From NCBI GenBank assembly GCA_021812285.1, contig JAKAOH010000011.1, forward strand, positions 1-39,075: DNA of 39,075 bases, read 5' to 3'. Position numbers and translations under genes: made by a program. The notes below the pieces were generated by a model. The model ran no database searches. It was not told the DNA's origin and saw nothing but the letters and a program-made list of their open reading frames with translations. This document shows positions 18,376 through 27,546 of this stretch, one piece after another (positions within the stretch are counted from its first letter, which is position 1; every line of letters begins with the position of its first letter). The DNA comes from Acidobacteriota bacterium (GTDB lineage: Bacteria; Acidobacteriota; Terriglobia; Acidiferrales; UBA7541).

Positions 18376-20736
18376 ATGCCTTCACTGACCGAAGCTGACA
18401 CTTGCCGAAAGTACGTCCTCCCGAAGCTCTACGCTTCCGGCTGGTCCGACGACCACATCAACGAACAGCGGACATTCACGGATGGCCGCATCGTTGTGGC
18501 TGGCAACCGCACGATCCGCCGGAAACAAAAGCGCGCTGATTACCTGCTGCGCTACCGGCCTGATTTCGCAATTGCAATCGTTGAAGCGAAAGCCGATTAC
18601 AAGAAAGCCGCTGACGGCCTGGGCCAGGCAATGGAGTATGCACAAATCCTTGGGCTGAAATTCGCCTATTCCACCAACGGCCACGGGATCGTCGAACATG
18701 ATTTCACAACCGGTCTCGAAAGCACTCTCGAAACGTTTCCCTCGCCGGATGAACTCTGGCAGCGGCTCAAGCACGGAGAGGACATCCCAAGCCAGATCGT
18801 CGAGCGCCTTCTCACTCCTTCCTATCGCCTCCCCGGCAAACCACAGCGCTACTACCAGGAGATCGCTATCAATACCGCAGTCCGCGCTATTCTCCAGGGG
18901 CAGAAGCGGGTTCTTCTGACGCTGGCCACGGGTACGGGCAAAACCGTCGTTGCATTTCACATTTGCTTCAAACTGTGGAACACGAAATGGAATCGTGAGG
19001 GTGCGCCCGGACGCCGCCCACGCATGCTCTACCTCGCTGATCGCAATATCCTTGTGGACGATCCGAAGGACAAAATCTTTACGCCTTTCGGCGACGCCAG
19101 GCACAAGATTGAGCGCGAAGCCATAATGAGCCGAGAAATGTACTTCTCCACGTATCAAGCCATCGCTAAGGACGAACGCCGTCCCGGCCTTTATCGCGAA
19201 TACCCGAAGGATTTCTTCGATCTCATCGTAGTGGACGAGTGTCACAGGGGAAGCGCCAAAGACGATTCCAATTGGCGGGAAATCCTCGAATATTTTGAAC
19301 CTGCCTTCCAGCTCGGCATGACCGCGACCCCCAAGCGCGAAGAGAACCGCGACACGTATCTATACTTTGGCAATCCGCTTTACACCTACAGTTTGCGTCA
19401 GGGGATCGAGGACGGTTTCCTTGCTCCATATCGGGTCCACCGTATTGTCACCAGCGCTGATTCGATGGGCTGGAGACCAAATCGAGGTCAAGTGGATCGC
19501 CTTGGACGCGAGATTCCCGACGAGGAATACACCACGAAAGATTTCGAGCGGAAGGTTGCTCTTCTCCCTCGCACCGAAACCATTGCCCGCAATCTCACCG
19601 ACTTCCTGAAAACAAACGGGAGGCTCGACAAAACAATCGTGTTTTGCGTTGACCAAGAACACGCAGAAGACATGCGTTTTGCCCTCAACAATCTCAACGC
19701 GGATTTGACCCAGCAGTACCCGGACTACGTTGTGCGCGTTACGGCAGATGAAGGCAGGACCGGGCGCGGCCATTTGGACCGCTTCATGGAACTTGAAACC
19801 ACGACTCCAACGATTGTGACAACATCGCAGCTCTTGACGACCGGAGTGGACGTTCAAACCTGCAAGAACATCATCATCGCCCGCACCATCAATTCGATGA
19901 CCGAATTCAAGCAGATCATCGGACGCGGAACCCGCGTTAAGGATGATTACGGCAAGCTCTATTTCAACATCCTCGATTACACCGGAAGCGCAACGCGCCT
20001 CTTCGCCGACCCTGATTTTGATGGTGAACCCGCATTCGCGACCGTCGAGGAAATGAACGCGGAGGGGAACAACGTCAAGGCTGAGATCGAGAAATCGGAG
20101 GAAGTGATCACCGACCCCTTGCCCCCGCAAATCCTCGAACCCGGAGGCAGGAAGAGCGGCGAGCCGCGCAAATACTACGTGGACCAGGGCTCCATCGAAA
20201 TCGTTGCCCACTTCGTTTCCGAGCTGGACGCCGACGGCAGGCAGCTTCGAGTTGTTCGCTTCACCGATTACACAGGGGAAAAAGTGCGAAGCATGTGTCC
20301 CTCCGCAGCGGAACTCCGGTCAAAATGGTCCAACGCCGATCAGCGAGCGGAAATCATTCAGGCTTTGGAGGAACGCGGCATCACTCTGGAGGAGTTGATC
20401 CAGGCGTCGAACCAGCCGGACGCTGATCCATTCGACCTCCTCTGTCAAGTTGCCTATAGTGCGCCGGTGAGAACGCGGAGAGAGAGAGCCGAGCGCCTTC
20501 GGAAGGACCAAAGGGCCTTTTTCGAGAAATATTCCGAAAAAGCGCGGCAGGTTTTACAAGACATCCTGGATAAATATGTAGACTATGGCACGGCACAGTT
20601 TGCGATCCCGGAAATCCTAAAAGTGCCGCCGATTTCCGAACGTGGGACAGTGATGGATATTTCGCAAATGTTTGGCGGCGCGGAACGATTGCGTACGGCC
20701 GTCAATGAATTGCAAGCACTTCTATATGCGTCTTGA
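18376..20736 (+). CDS. hsdR: Type I restriction-modification endonuclease subunit R (EcoEI-like)
   Basis: N-terminal nuclease-like ADYLLRYRPDFAIAIVEAKADYKKAADGLGQAMEYA; Walker A LATGTGKTVVA; VVDECHRG; helicase IGRGTR. ORF open from 18298; ATG at 18376 preferred. Confidence 0.88.
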   Translation: MPSLTEADTCRKYVLPKLYASGWSDDHINEQRTFTDGRIVVAGNRTIRRKQKRADYLLRYRPDFAIAIVEAKADYKKAADGLGQAMEYAQILGLKFAYSTNGHGIVEHDFTTGLESTLETFPSPDELWQRLKHGEDIPSQIVERLLTPSYRLPGKPQRYYQEIAINTAVRAILQGQKRVLLTLATGTGKTVVAFHICFKLWNTKWNREGAPGRRPRMLYLADRNILVDDPKDKIFTPFGDARHKIEREAIMSREMYFSTYQAIAKDERRPGLYREYPKDFFDLIVVDECHRGSAKDDSNWREILEYFEPAFQLGMTATPKREENRDTYLYFGNPLYTYSLRQGIEDGFLAPYRVHRIVTSADSMGWRPNRGQVDRLGREIPDEEYTTKDFERKVALLPRTETIARNLTDFLKTNGRLDKTIVFCVDQEHAEDMRFALNNLNADLTQQYPDYVVRVTADEGRTGRGHLDRFMELETTTPTIVTTSQLLTTGVDVQTCKNIIIARTINSMTEFKQIIGRGTRVKDDYGKLYFNILDYTGSATRLFADPDFDGEPAFATVEEMNAEGNNVKAEIEKSEEVITDPLPPQILEPGGRKSGEPRKYYVDQGSIEIVAHFVSELDADGRQLRVVRFTDYTGEKVRSMCPSAAELRSKWSNADQRAEIIQALEERGITLEELIQASNQPDADPFDLLCQVAYSAPVRTRRERAERLRKDQRAFFEKYSEKARQVLQDILDKYVDYGTAQFAIPEILKVPPISERGTVMDISQMFGGAERLRTAVNELQALLYAS

Positions 20737-20753
20737 AGACCGGAGCTGCCGCA

Positions 20754-21335
20754 ATGCCAGCCAATTTTAGTCTCGACGAGCCATACTTCCGAATCCGCCT
20801 GGTGGGGACCGAGAAATCTTTTCCTTCCCTTTTGGACATCTCAAGCTTCCTCTACGATCTGAATCTTCTCTATGAAATATCTCGCTTGGCTACTGACCCC
20901 AAGTATAGAGATTTTGCATTCTCAAGATATGTTTTCTATCGTAGTGGCCGCCCAATGGACAGCGGTGACAGACTCTACGTTCAGTCGCTTTCACATGACT
21001 CACCTATCGCAATCGTCCTAGTTGCCACCATTGTGGCTACCGGAATTGCGGCTATTTGGGGAATCGTTCAGATTGGCGACAAATTGGTCAATGCTCCCCT
21101 AAATCGTCGCAAGCTCAAGGCCGAGGTTGAAAAGCTAGAGCGCGAGAATCGAAATGCGGCCTTATCACACGAGTTGCTGCCTCAGGGCGAGGAAGATTTC
21201 AGGAGAACGCTTCGGATTCGCGAAGCGGAGCATTTTTACGATAACGTTGCAGGACGGCTTGAGCGGTCTTCAGTTCAGATAAAAGAGCTGGAAATTGAAG
21301 TCGTCAAGCCCAATCCAAAAAAGGACACCGAATGA
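20754..21335 (+). CDS. Uncharacterised protein with one predicted TM helix and C-terminal coiled coil, within the R-M operon
   Basis: ATG 20754 with GGAG 8 nt upstream (ORF frame open from TTG 20733). SPIAIVLVATIVATGIAAIWGIVQI hydrophobic helix, then KLKAEVEKLEREN coiled coil. Confidence 0.75.
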   Translation: MPANFSLDEPYFRIRLVGTEKSFPSLLDISSFLYDLNLLYEISRLATDPKYRDFAFSRYVFYRSGRPMDSGDRLYVQSLSHDSPIAIVLVATIVATGIAAIWGIVQIGDKLVNAPLNRRKLKAEVEKLERENRNAALSHELLPQGEEDFRRTLRIREAEHFYDNVAGRLERSSVQIKELEIEVVKPNPKKDTE

Positions 21336-21354
21336 AGGTCGCGTAGAAAACGCA

Positions 21355-22923
21355 ATGGCCAGACAGAAAACAGCAAAGAAGGAACTTCATCAATCCACCG
21401 CACAGCAGCTCGCCTCGATTGTCAAATCGTGCCGCGACATTATGCGCAAGGATAAGGGCCTCAGCGGCGATCTCGACCGTTTGCCGATGCTCACATGGAT
21501 CATGTTCCTCAAGTTCCTGGACGACATGGAAAGTGTGCGAGCTGAGGAGGCCAAACTTGCCGGCAAGCGTTTCCGTCCTGCCGTCGAAACGCCCTACCGC
21601 TGGCGCGATTGGGCAGCGAACCCGCAGGGATTTACTGGACCGGAGCTACTGGCCTTCATCAATCAAGACGAAGCCGTCCGCCCGGACGGCAAACGTGGAG
21701 ACGGCCTTTTTGCCTATTTGCGCTCTCTTCGCAGTGCAAACGGTGACCGCCGCGACGTGATCGCCAAGGTTTTTCAGGGCACGTTCAACCGAATGACCAA
21801 CGGCTACCTTCTCCGGGACGTGGTCAACAAGGTTAACGAAATCCACTTCACGTCGAAGGATGAAATTCACACGCTTGGTGCACTCTACGAATCCATGCTC
21901 CGGGAGATGCGTGATGCCGCAGGCGATTCGGGCGAATTTTACACCCCCCGTCCCGTTGTTAAGTTCATCGTTTCCGCCATCAATCCTCGCCTTGGCGAGA
22001 CCGTTCTCGACCCAGCCGCAGGCACGGGCGGCTTCCTCGTCGAGGCGTTTACACATCTACAAAAGCAATGCAAAAAGACGGAAGACTTCAATCGCCTTCA
22101 AAGGGGCACTCTCTTCGGAATCGAGCCGAAGCCGCTTCCCTACCTGTTGTGCCAGATGAATCTCCTGCTTCACGGCCTTGAGTCGCCCGCAATTGACCCA
22201 GAAAATGCTTTGCGCTTTCCGCTGCGCGAGGTCGGTGATAAGGATCGAGTTGACATCATAATGACGAACCCGCCATTCGGAGGCGAAGAGGAGCGCGGAA
22301 TTCTTTCCAATTTTCCCGAGGACAAAAAAACGGCGGAAACTGCCCTGCTTTTCCTCCAACTCATCATGCGTAAGCTTCGCCGCCCTGTCGGAGGTACAAA
22401 TCCTGGGCGCTGCGGAATGGTCGTTCCCAACGGGACACTGTTCGGCGACGGCGTTTGTGCTCGGATAAAGGAAGACCTCCTCAAGGAGTTCAATCTCCAC
22501 ACAATCGTCCGGCTGCCGAACGGTGTGTTTGCTCCGTATACGAGTATCCCGACAAATCTGCTGTTTTTTGATCGTTCCGGGCCAACGGAGGAAATCTGGT
22601 TTTATGAGCAGCCTCTGCCAGAGGGACGTAAGACCTACACGAAAACGCAGCCCATGCGCTTTGAGGAATTTACAACTTGTCTGACTTGGTGGACCACACG
22701 CGAGGAGAATGACCGCGCATGGAAAGTCAAGGCTTCTGACATTCTTAAATACAACAGTGAGGGCAATCTTGTTTCAGTAAACCTCGACATCAAGAATCCT
22801 AACGCTAAAGAAAATCTAGAGCAGATGCCACCTGAGAACATTGTCGATGACATCCTTGCTAAGGAAAAGAAGATTCGAGACATCGTATTGGAAATCAAGA
22901 GCGCGTTGACGGTGGCTGAGTGA
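21355..22923 (+). CDS. hsdM: Type I R-M methyltransferase subunit (N6-adenine)
   Basis: ESMLREMRDAAGDSGEFYTPRPVVKFIV, LDPAAGTGGFLVEAF, IIMTNPPFGGEEE. Confidence 0.93.
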   Translation: MARQKTAKKELHQSTAQQLASIVKSCRDIMRKDKGLSGDLDRLPMLTWIMFLKFLDDMESVRAEEAKLAGKRFRPAVETPYRWRDWAANPQGFTGPELLAFINQDEAVRPDGKRGDGLFAYLRSLRSANGDRRDVIAKVFQGTFNRMTNGYLLRDVVNKVNEIHFTSKDEIHTLGALYESMLREMRDAAGDSGEFYTPRPVVKFIVSAINPRLGETVLDPAAGTGGFLVEAFTHLQKQCKKTEDFNRLQRGTLFGIEPKPLPYLLCQMNLLLHGLESPAIDPENALRFPLREVGDKDRVDIIMTNPPFGGEEERGILSNFPEDKKTAETALLFLQLIMRKLRRPVGGTNPGRCGMVVPNGTLFGDGVCARIKEDLLKEFNLHTIVRLPNGVFAPYTSIPTNLLFFDRSGPTEEIWFYEQPLPEGRKTYTKTQPMRFEEFTTCLTWWTTREENDRAWKVKASDILKYNSEGNLVSVNLDIKNPNAKENLEQMPPENIVDDILAKEKKIRDIVLEIKSALTVAE

Positions 22924-24119
22924 ACCCTGATTGGAAGCTGACGAGGCTAGGAGATGTGCTTCGGAGCGTGTCCCGCCCCGTGTCCGTCAGCCCAGAAAAC
23001 AGGTATCCTCTGGTGGGTGCGCACTGGTACGCGAAGGGCCTCTATGTCAAGGAAGAAAAGGGCGGCAGTGAAATACAGGCCAGAACGCTCTTCCAAGTTA
23101 GGGAAGGCGATTTCGTGTATAACCGCCTATTCGCGTGGAAAGGTTCGTTCGCGGTTGCTACGAAAGAAGTGGACAGCTGCTTCGTTTCGAGTGAGTTCCC
23201 CTGTTTTACCCCTCTGGATACCATTGACCCACACTTCCTCTGGTTCTACTTCTCTCGCTCTAGCGTCTGGAACGAAGCTCTAGGCCTCAGCAGCGGCAGC
23301 ACACCTACAAGTCGGAACAGGTTGAAGGAGGAACAATTCCTGAATATGGAAGTCCCTTTACCTCCTCTCGACGAGCAACACCACATTGTTGCCCGCATTG
23401 AGGAGTTGGCCTGGAAACTAGAAACGACCAGGAGCCTCCAACTGGAGTCTTCCGCGAAAAGCAATCTCTTAATGGACGCAATCATCAGCCAAGCATTTGA
23501 ACAATTCACCCAAAGATTTGGCGTTGTGCCTATCATTAATTTTGCGGATGTCAAGGGCGGGAAGAGACTTCCTCGGGGCGAGTCGTTGTCTGATGACCCC
23601 ACCCCATTTCCTTATATCCGCGTTGCAGACATGCAAAATCATTCTGTTGTTCTGTCTGGAATCAAGTACGTACCTTCGCATATCCATCCTGCGATTCAAC
23701 GGTATACGATAAGTTGCGAAGATGTGTACATCACAATTGCCGGTACAATTGGATATCCCGGACTTGTCCCAAGACAACTGGATGGTGCTAATCTGACAGA
23801 AAATGCTGCAAAACTGGTGCTTCGTGACAAAGCACAGGTTGACAGGCGGTTTGTTGTTTACATGCTGAGGTCTCACCAAGTCCAGGGAGAGTTCAGCGGA
23901 AAGAGGACCGTGGCCGCTCAACCCAAGTTAGCACTTCACAGGATCGCCACGACCGCTTTGCCTCTACCATTGATCGTTGAGCAGAAGCGCATTGCTGGCT
24001 ATCTCGACGACCTCCAAGAGAAAATCGGGACGCTGAAGGTACGGCAATCCCAGATGACATCGGAACTCGACGCCCTCATGCCCTCTGTCCTGGCCAAAGC
24101 CTTCCGGGGCGAGCTCTAG
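22920..24119 (+). CDS. hsdS: Type I R-M specificity subunit
   Basis: Two TRD-type halves with conserved regions (PLPPLDEQHHIVARIEEL; LPLPLIVEQKRIAGYLDDLQEKI). Start GTG overlaps hsdM stop (GTGA). Confidence 0.9.
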   Translation: MNPDWKLTRLGDVLRSVSRPVSVSPENRYPLVGAHWYAKGLYVKEEKGGSEIQARTLFQVREGDFVYNRLFAWKGSFAVATKEVDSCFVSSEFPCFTPLDTIDPHFLWFYFSRSSVWNEALGLSSGSTPTSRNRLKEEQFLNMEVPLPPLDEQHHIVARIEELAWKLETTRSLQLESSAKSNLLMDAIISQAFEQFTQRFGVVPIINFADVKGGKRLPRGESLSDDPTPFPYIRVADMQNHSVVLSGIKYVPSHIHPAIQRYTISCEDVYITIAGTIGYPGLVPRQLDGANLTENAAKLVLRDKAQVDRRFVVYMLRSHQVQGEFSGKRTVAAQPKLALHRIATTALPLPLIVEQKRIAGYLDDLQEKIGTLKVRQSQMTSELDALMPSVLAKAFRGEL

Positions 24120-24203
24120 CTTCTACGCCTTGAGCCTTCTTGTGCCTCGCTCATTCGAGGTACTACTGGAAAGGCAAGTAGGCGCGGCGAAGCCAGTGGC
24201 GCA

Positions 24204-25208
24204 TCAGCGATTCGCCCACCACTTGGGAGGGTGACTTAGAAAGGAGTGAATACTTGTGTATTCCCAGTGCAGCGCCTCGGGAAACATCTCGCGCCACCTA
24301 TCGCGCGTCGCAGGCGATGGGTCGATAACGCAAAGTCTGATCTTCCGGCGGGAAATTCCCAGCGTGAATAGCTGTTGAGCCTTTACGTCGGTTGAAGGCA
24401 GGGAATATCCCCACACAACCAACGTGCCAGCCTTTTCAAGTCTTTCGAGGCAATCGCTCCAGAGTTTGCGCCATGGGCCTCGTTCTATGCGCTTGTCCCA
24501 GAATGGGAGAAAAATCGGAAACGTGCTGCCCGTTCCGCTGTGCCCCCTGTATCCAGGGGAGTCGTCAAAATCTTTCCAATCGCTAGGAAGCACCTGAAAT
24601 GTCTCATTCTTTTTCGGTAGATGCCAGTTCGAACTCCCGTGCAATTTCAAAACCGTGGGAAGCTTGTAATCCTTCGGCCTTTCCGCGAGGCCATAGACCC
24701 ACCTGCCGAAGGCCGAATGGCCCGCAAGCGCGATGGGGAGCATTGCTCTCTCGACAACCAAGTCGTAATTAAAGGAAATCACCGTGTCAGTGGCCCCCAG
24801 CGCGCTCAGGAGAGTGTTGTGATTCGTGCAAAACTCCTTGCCGTGTGCTGCGCGAAGAAGAGCTTCGATGCATCGCGCAAAATTCGCCACTATTTCGTCA
24901 TCTAAGGCACCCCAGCTTCGGGTCGCCTTTAGTTTCTCTGCGAGGTAAGCCCTGAGGTGGAGAGTGTAGAAAGACCTCTCCATCGAATGCCTATATTCAA
25001 GCGGCAAGGCCTCAATCTGCCTTTGCACGAAATGAACAGCCCTAGCATCCACTGGACGCGGTTCAAGACGATTTAAGAGATCAAAAAAATCCGAGTCTAG
25101 TGGTGAAGGCTGTTCTCTTTCATGCGCGTAGCTCACGCTCCGGCTGGCCCCAGCCCCCAGGACTAGGGCGTATGGGTTCCCGTCGTGAGCATTTTTCTTG
25201 CGCGTCAT
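24204..25208 (-). CDS. SIR2-like domain protein
   Basis: ALVLGAGASRSVSY, TVISFNYDLVVERA, LKLHGSSNW, LVVWGYSLPSTDVKAQQLF motifs. Confidence 0.85.
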   Translation of the reverse strand: MTRKKNAHDGNPYALVLGAGASRSVSYAHEREQPSPLDSDFFDLLNRLEPRPVDARAVHFVQRQIEALPLEYRHSMERSFYTLHLRAYLAEKLKATRSWGALDDEIVANFARCIEALLRAAHGKEFCTNHNTLLSALGATDTVISFNYDLVVERAMLPIALAGHSAFGRWVYGLAERPKDYKLPTVLKLHGSSNWHLPKKNETFQVLPSDWKDFDDSPGYRGHSGTGSTFPIFLPFWDKRIERGPWRKLWSDCLERLEKAGTLVVWGYSLPSTDVKAQQLFTLGISRRKIRLCVIDPSPATRDRWREMFPEALHWEYTSIHSFLSHPPKWWANR

Positions 25209-25339
25209 CGCCAGAGACTCGTGCCTCCCGTTCCGCTGTTTCCTAAGCCCGGCATCGAACCTCGTCCAGTGCGCGAAAGACCATTCTCCGAAGAGGCCGG
25301 AATATCTCCGAGGGGCGCTCGGTGGTTATGCCTATGGAT

Positions 25340-25453
25340 TCAGGCTGGCAGGGCACTTGCCGCGACGCTGGCCCCGGTGCCGGAAATTACATCGAACATC
25401 GAGACAGCAAACACTGATACGGCAGATACTGCGTGTTTCGTTTTTTTGGCCAT
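25340..25453 (-). CDS. Small 37-aa hydrophobic peptide
   Basis: MAKKTKHAVSAVSVFAVSMFDVISGTGASVAASALPA; strong SD AAGGAGGT a few nt upstream of the ATG at 25453. Confidence 0.45.
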   Translation of the reverse strand: MAKKTKHAVSAVSVFAVSMFDVISGTGASVAASALPA

Positions 25454-25477
25454 GGCGACCTCCTTCGTTACTCTCTG

Positions 25478-25515
25478 ACCTGATGAGATCAGGTACAACA
25501 GTCGTGAGACGACTG
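25478..25515. repeat. Two tandem perfect hairpins with 7-bp stems and identical 3-nt loops
   Basis: ACCTGAT-GAG-ATCAGGT (25478-25494) and CAGTCGT-GAG-ACGACTG (25499-25515). Confidence 0.85.
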
Positions 25516-25714
25516 CAATGAAAAAGGCACCGGGGCCAACGATCGCCCAAGGAATTGCACCTTGCCTGACCAGCCCAGCCAGCCTCAATCCATAGGCCTA
25601 AACAATCTACCACTCCCGCCTTCGCTCTTCTCAAATAACAAGCCAGAGGGATTGCACCGCCGGAAACTGCATCCAGCCGCGCACTAATCGGTCATGCCAG
25701 CATTTAGAAAGATA

Positions 25715-25736
25715 ACGTTACGTACATTACGTTACG
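25715..25736. repeat. Direct repeat ACGTTACG x2 (14-bp period)
   Basis: ACGTTACG 25715-25722 and 25729-25736, spacer tacatt. Confidence 0.6.
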
Positions 25737-25806
25737 GAGCCGAAATGCGGCAGCGCGAAAGGTCCGAAAGAATGGATTTTTCCGCACTGCCAATTCTGCT
25801 CCGCAA

Positions 25807-27063
25807 TCAAGTTCCCGCTGGCCCCTTCGACAGCATTTCGTGTTCATCCAGCATTCTTTCTTTTTCTGTCTTCTGACGTATGTGATTTCGCAGAAACGCC
25901 GATGTGATGGCGTAAGGCATAAAGTCCTCGCTGTGCTGGGCCGTCCAGCACTCCTCGATTGCCAAGCGGAGGTCGCGCCATCCTCGGCAGAAAGCGCCTC
26001 TGGCTCCGTCGTCCTTTTTAGGAAGACGGAGAATTTGCTCCCGAAAGAATTCGGTTGGCGCTATCTGAACTTCTTTGGGCCTGCGTCGCCAAATGCGGGA
26101 AATCACCTCGAAAACCCGGTAAGGCAACTGCACGAAATCAGAGCTTCTCTTCATTTTGGAGGTGCGGTCGCATGACTCGCGCCAACCCATATCGGGCAGG
26201 CCAGCCATTCCACGGGCCAACGGGAGCGGCTCGATTGCGTATCTGACTTCGCAAAGGAAATCGAGCAGTTGAGAGCAAAACCAATACGTCTCCTCGTTCT
26301 TGACCCTCTGATTTAGCTCTTTGGATTCCGCTTCCGCTCGGGCTAGTTTTTCGTCCAGGTCACGCAGGCGCTCCTTTTTCTCGTTGGCCTGTGCCTGGAT
26401 TATTTCTCTATCCTGTCCGCTCGCCTCTCCCAGAGCCCTTTCGGCTTCGGTGCAAGATTGCGCAAAGCCAAAGCGGCGATTCCGCATTTCTTGGATTTGA
26501 TGTGGCAGCTTCGCAGCCCTGATGCGGTCTGCTCGAAGCGTTTTCCTGTCTACCTCTTGCGGTGACCCGCGAAGGAAAACTTGAGCCAGATCGCGGCGGT
26601 TTCCTCCCTGGATGGGTTCGAACACCCTCCGCAAGTCTTCAATCGTGCCGCCTTTCCGGTTCCGAAACCCCAGCAAGTTGAAACCGATCTCCGGCCAGCA
26701 TTCCTCGAAGAAGGAAAGCCAGTGGTTGAGGCCGCTCAGCAGAAAACTGTCTCCGACCGTGGGCCGACCCCTCTTCGGCTTTGCGGGTTCGGACGGACCG
26801 GGCAGCCAAGTCGTCAAAGGAACAAAAGACAATCCCCCGCCCTGTTGAGTGTCTGAAGAGCGGTTGCCGCTGTGTTCCTGCGCAGCACGGCCCCTTTTTC
26901 GTGTACCCGAGGGACGCTTTTTTGAAAACCTGTCAAGGCCTTCTTTCGGCTTTTGGCGTGCCTTTTTGCGTTTTGGCATTTTCCTGGTGTTCCCTTGGGA
27001 AGCCCGCCTGAATTTTACGGCGGTTCCCGGTAAATCACCCGGATTTTTCCGGCGGTTGCTCAT
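25807..27063 (-). CDS. Uncharacterised 418-aa protein, very basic N-terminus plus coiled coil
   Basis: ORF runs to 27519, but the upstream part overlaps the oppositely oriented zinc-ribbon gene. Internal ATG at 27063 (MSNRRKNPGDL). Coiled coil REIIQAQANEKKERLRDLDEKLARAEAESKELNQRVKNEE. Confidence 0.65.
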   Translation of the reverse strand: MSNRRKNPGDLPGTAVKFRRASQGNTRKMPKRKKARQKPKEGLDRFSKKRPSGTRKRGRAAQEHSGNRSSDTQQGGGLSFVPLTTWLPGPSEPAKPKRGRPTVGDSFLLSGLNHWLSFFEECWPEIGFNLLGFRNRKGGTIEDLRRVFEPIQGGNRRDLAQVFLRGSPQEVDRKTLRADRIRAAKLPHQIQEMRNRRFGFAQSCTEAERALGEASGQDREIIQAQANEKKERLRDLDEKLARAEAESKELNQRVKNEETYWFCSQLLDFLCEVRYAIEPLPLARGMAGLPDMGWRESCDRTSKMKRSSDFVQLPYRVFEVISRIWRRRPKEVQIAPTEFFREQILRLPKKDDGARGAFCRGWRDLRLAIEECWTAQHSEDFMPYAITSAFLRNHIRQKTEKERMLDEHEMLSKGPAGT

Positions 27064-27183
27064 CCCGAAACCACCTTCTCTGGGCCGCCAAACCCGGATT
27101 GCACTAAGTGACCGCTTATCCTGTACTTGCCCGATATGCGGCCATTCGCAACTGAGGCTGCTGTAGGGGCAAGGGAGAAGGAT

Positions 27184-27546
27184 ATGCCAACGATAACCGA
27201 TCACAAGTTCCCCTGTCCGGTTTGCACGCGCTCGATTGAGGTGCGGGTGACGAAGAAAGGCAAACCGTACGTTACGTGCGATCCGTGCGGGGTCCAGATG
27301 TTCGTTCGCGGGCCTGCCGGAATTGCGGAGTTCGAGCGGCTGATCGAGCAGGGCAACCGGGACGGGCTGCCAGAGCGGCTGGCCGAGATGGAACGGCGCT
27401 ACCGGCTGACCTGCCCGGAATGCGGCAACAAATTCTGGGCCGAACCGGGGCTGATCAAGACGAGCGGCTTCGACGGAAGCCTGAAAGGATTTCGATGCCC
27501 GCAAAAGGGTTGCGGGCAAATCGTGCCATGGGGAGGCAAACGATGA
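27184..27546 (+). CDS. Zinc-ribbon protein
   Basis: CPVC...CDPC and CPEC...CPQKGC cysteine pairs; GGGAGAAGG upstream of ATG 27184. Confidence 0.75.
   Translation: MPTITDHKFPCPVCTRSIEVRVTKKGKPYVTCDPCGVQMFVRGPAGIAEFERLIEQGNRDGLPERLAEMERRYRLTCPECGNKFWAEPGLIKTSGFDGSLKGFRCPQKGCGQIVPWGGKR

Noticed and set aside
18382-20211. Minus-strand ORFs of 287 and 283 aa
   Set aside because: Antisense to hsdR; no recognisable motifs.
27064-27519. N-terminal extension of the 570-aa minus ORF
   Set aside because: Overlaps the zinc-ribbon gene on the opposite strand, which has clear CxxC motifs and an SD; start moved to 27063.
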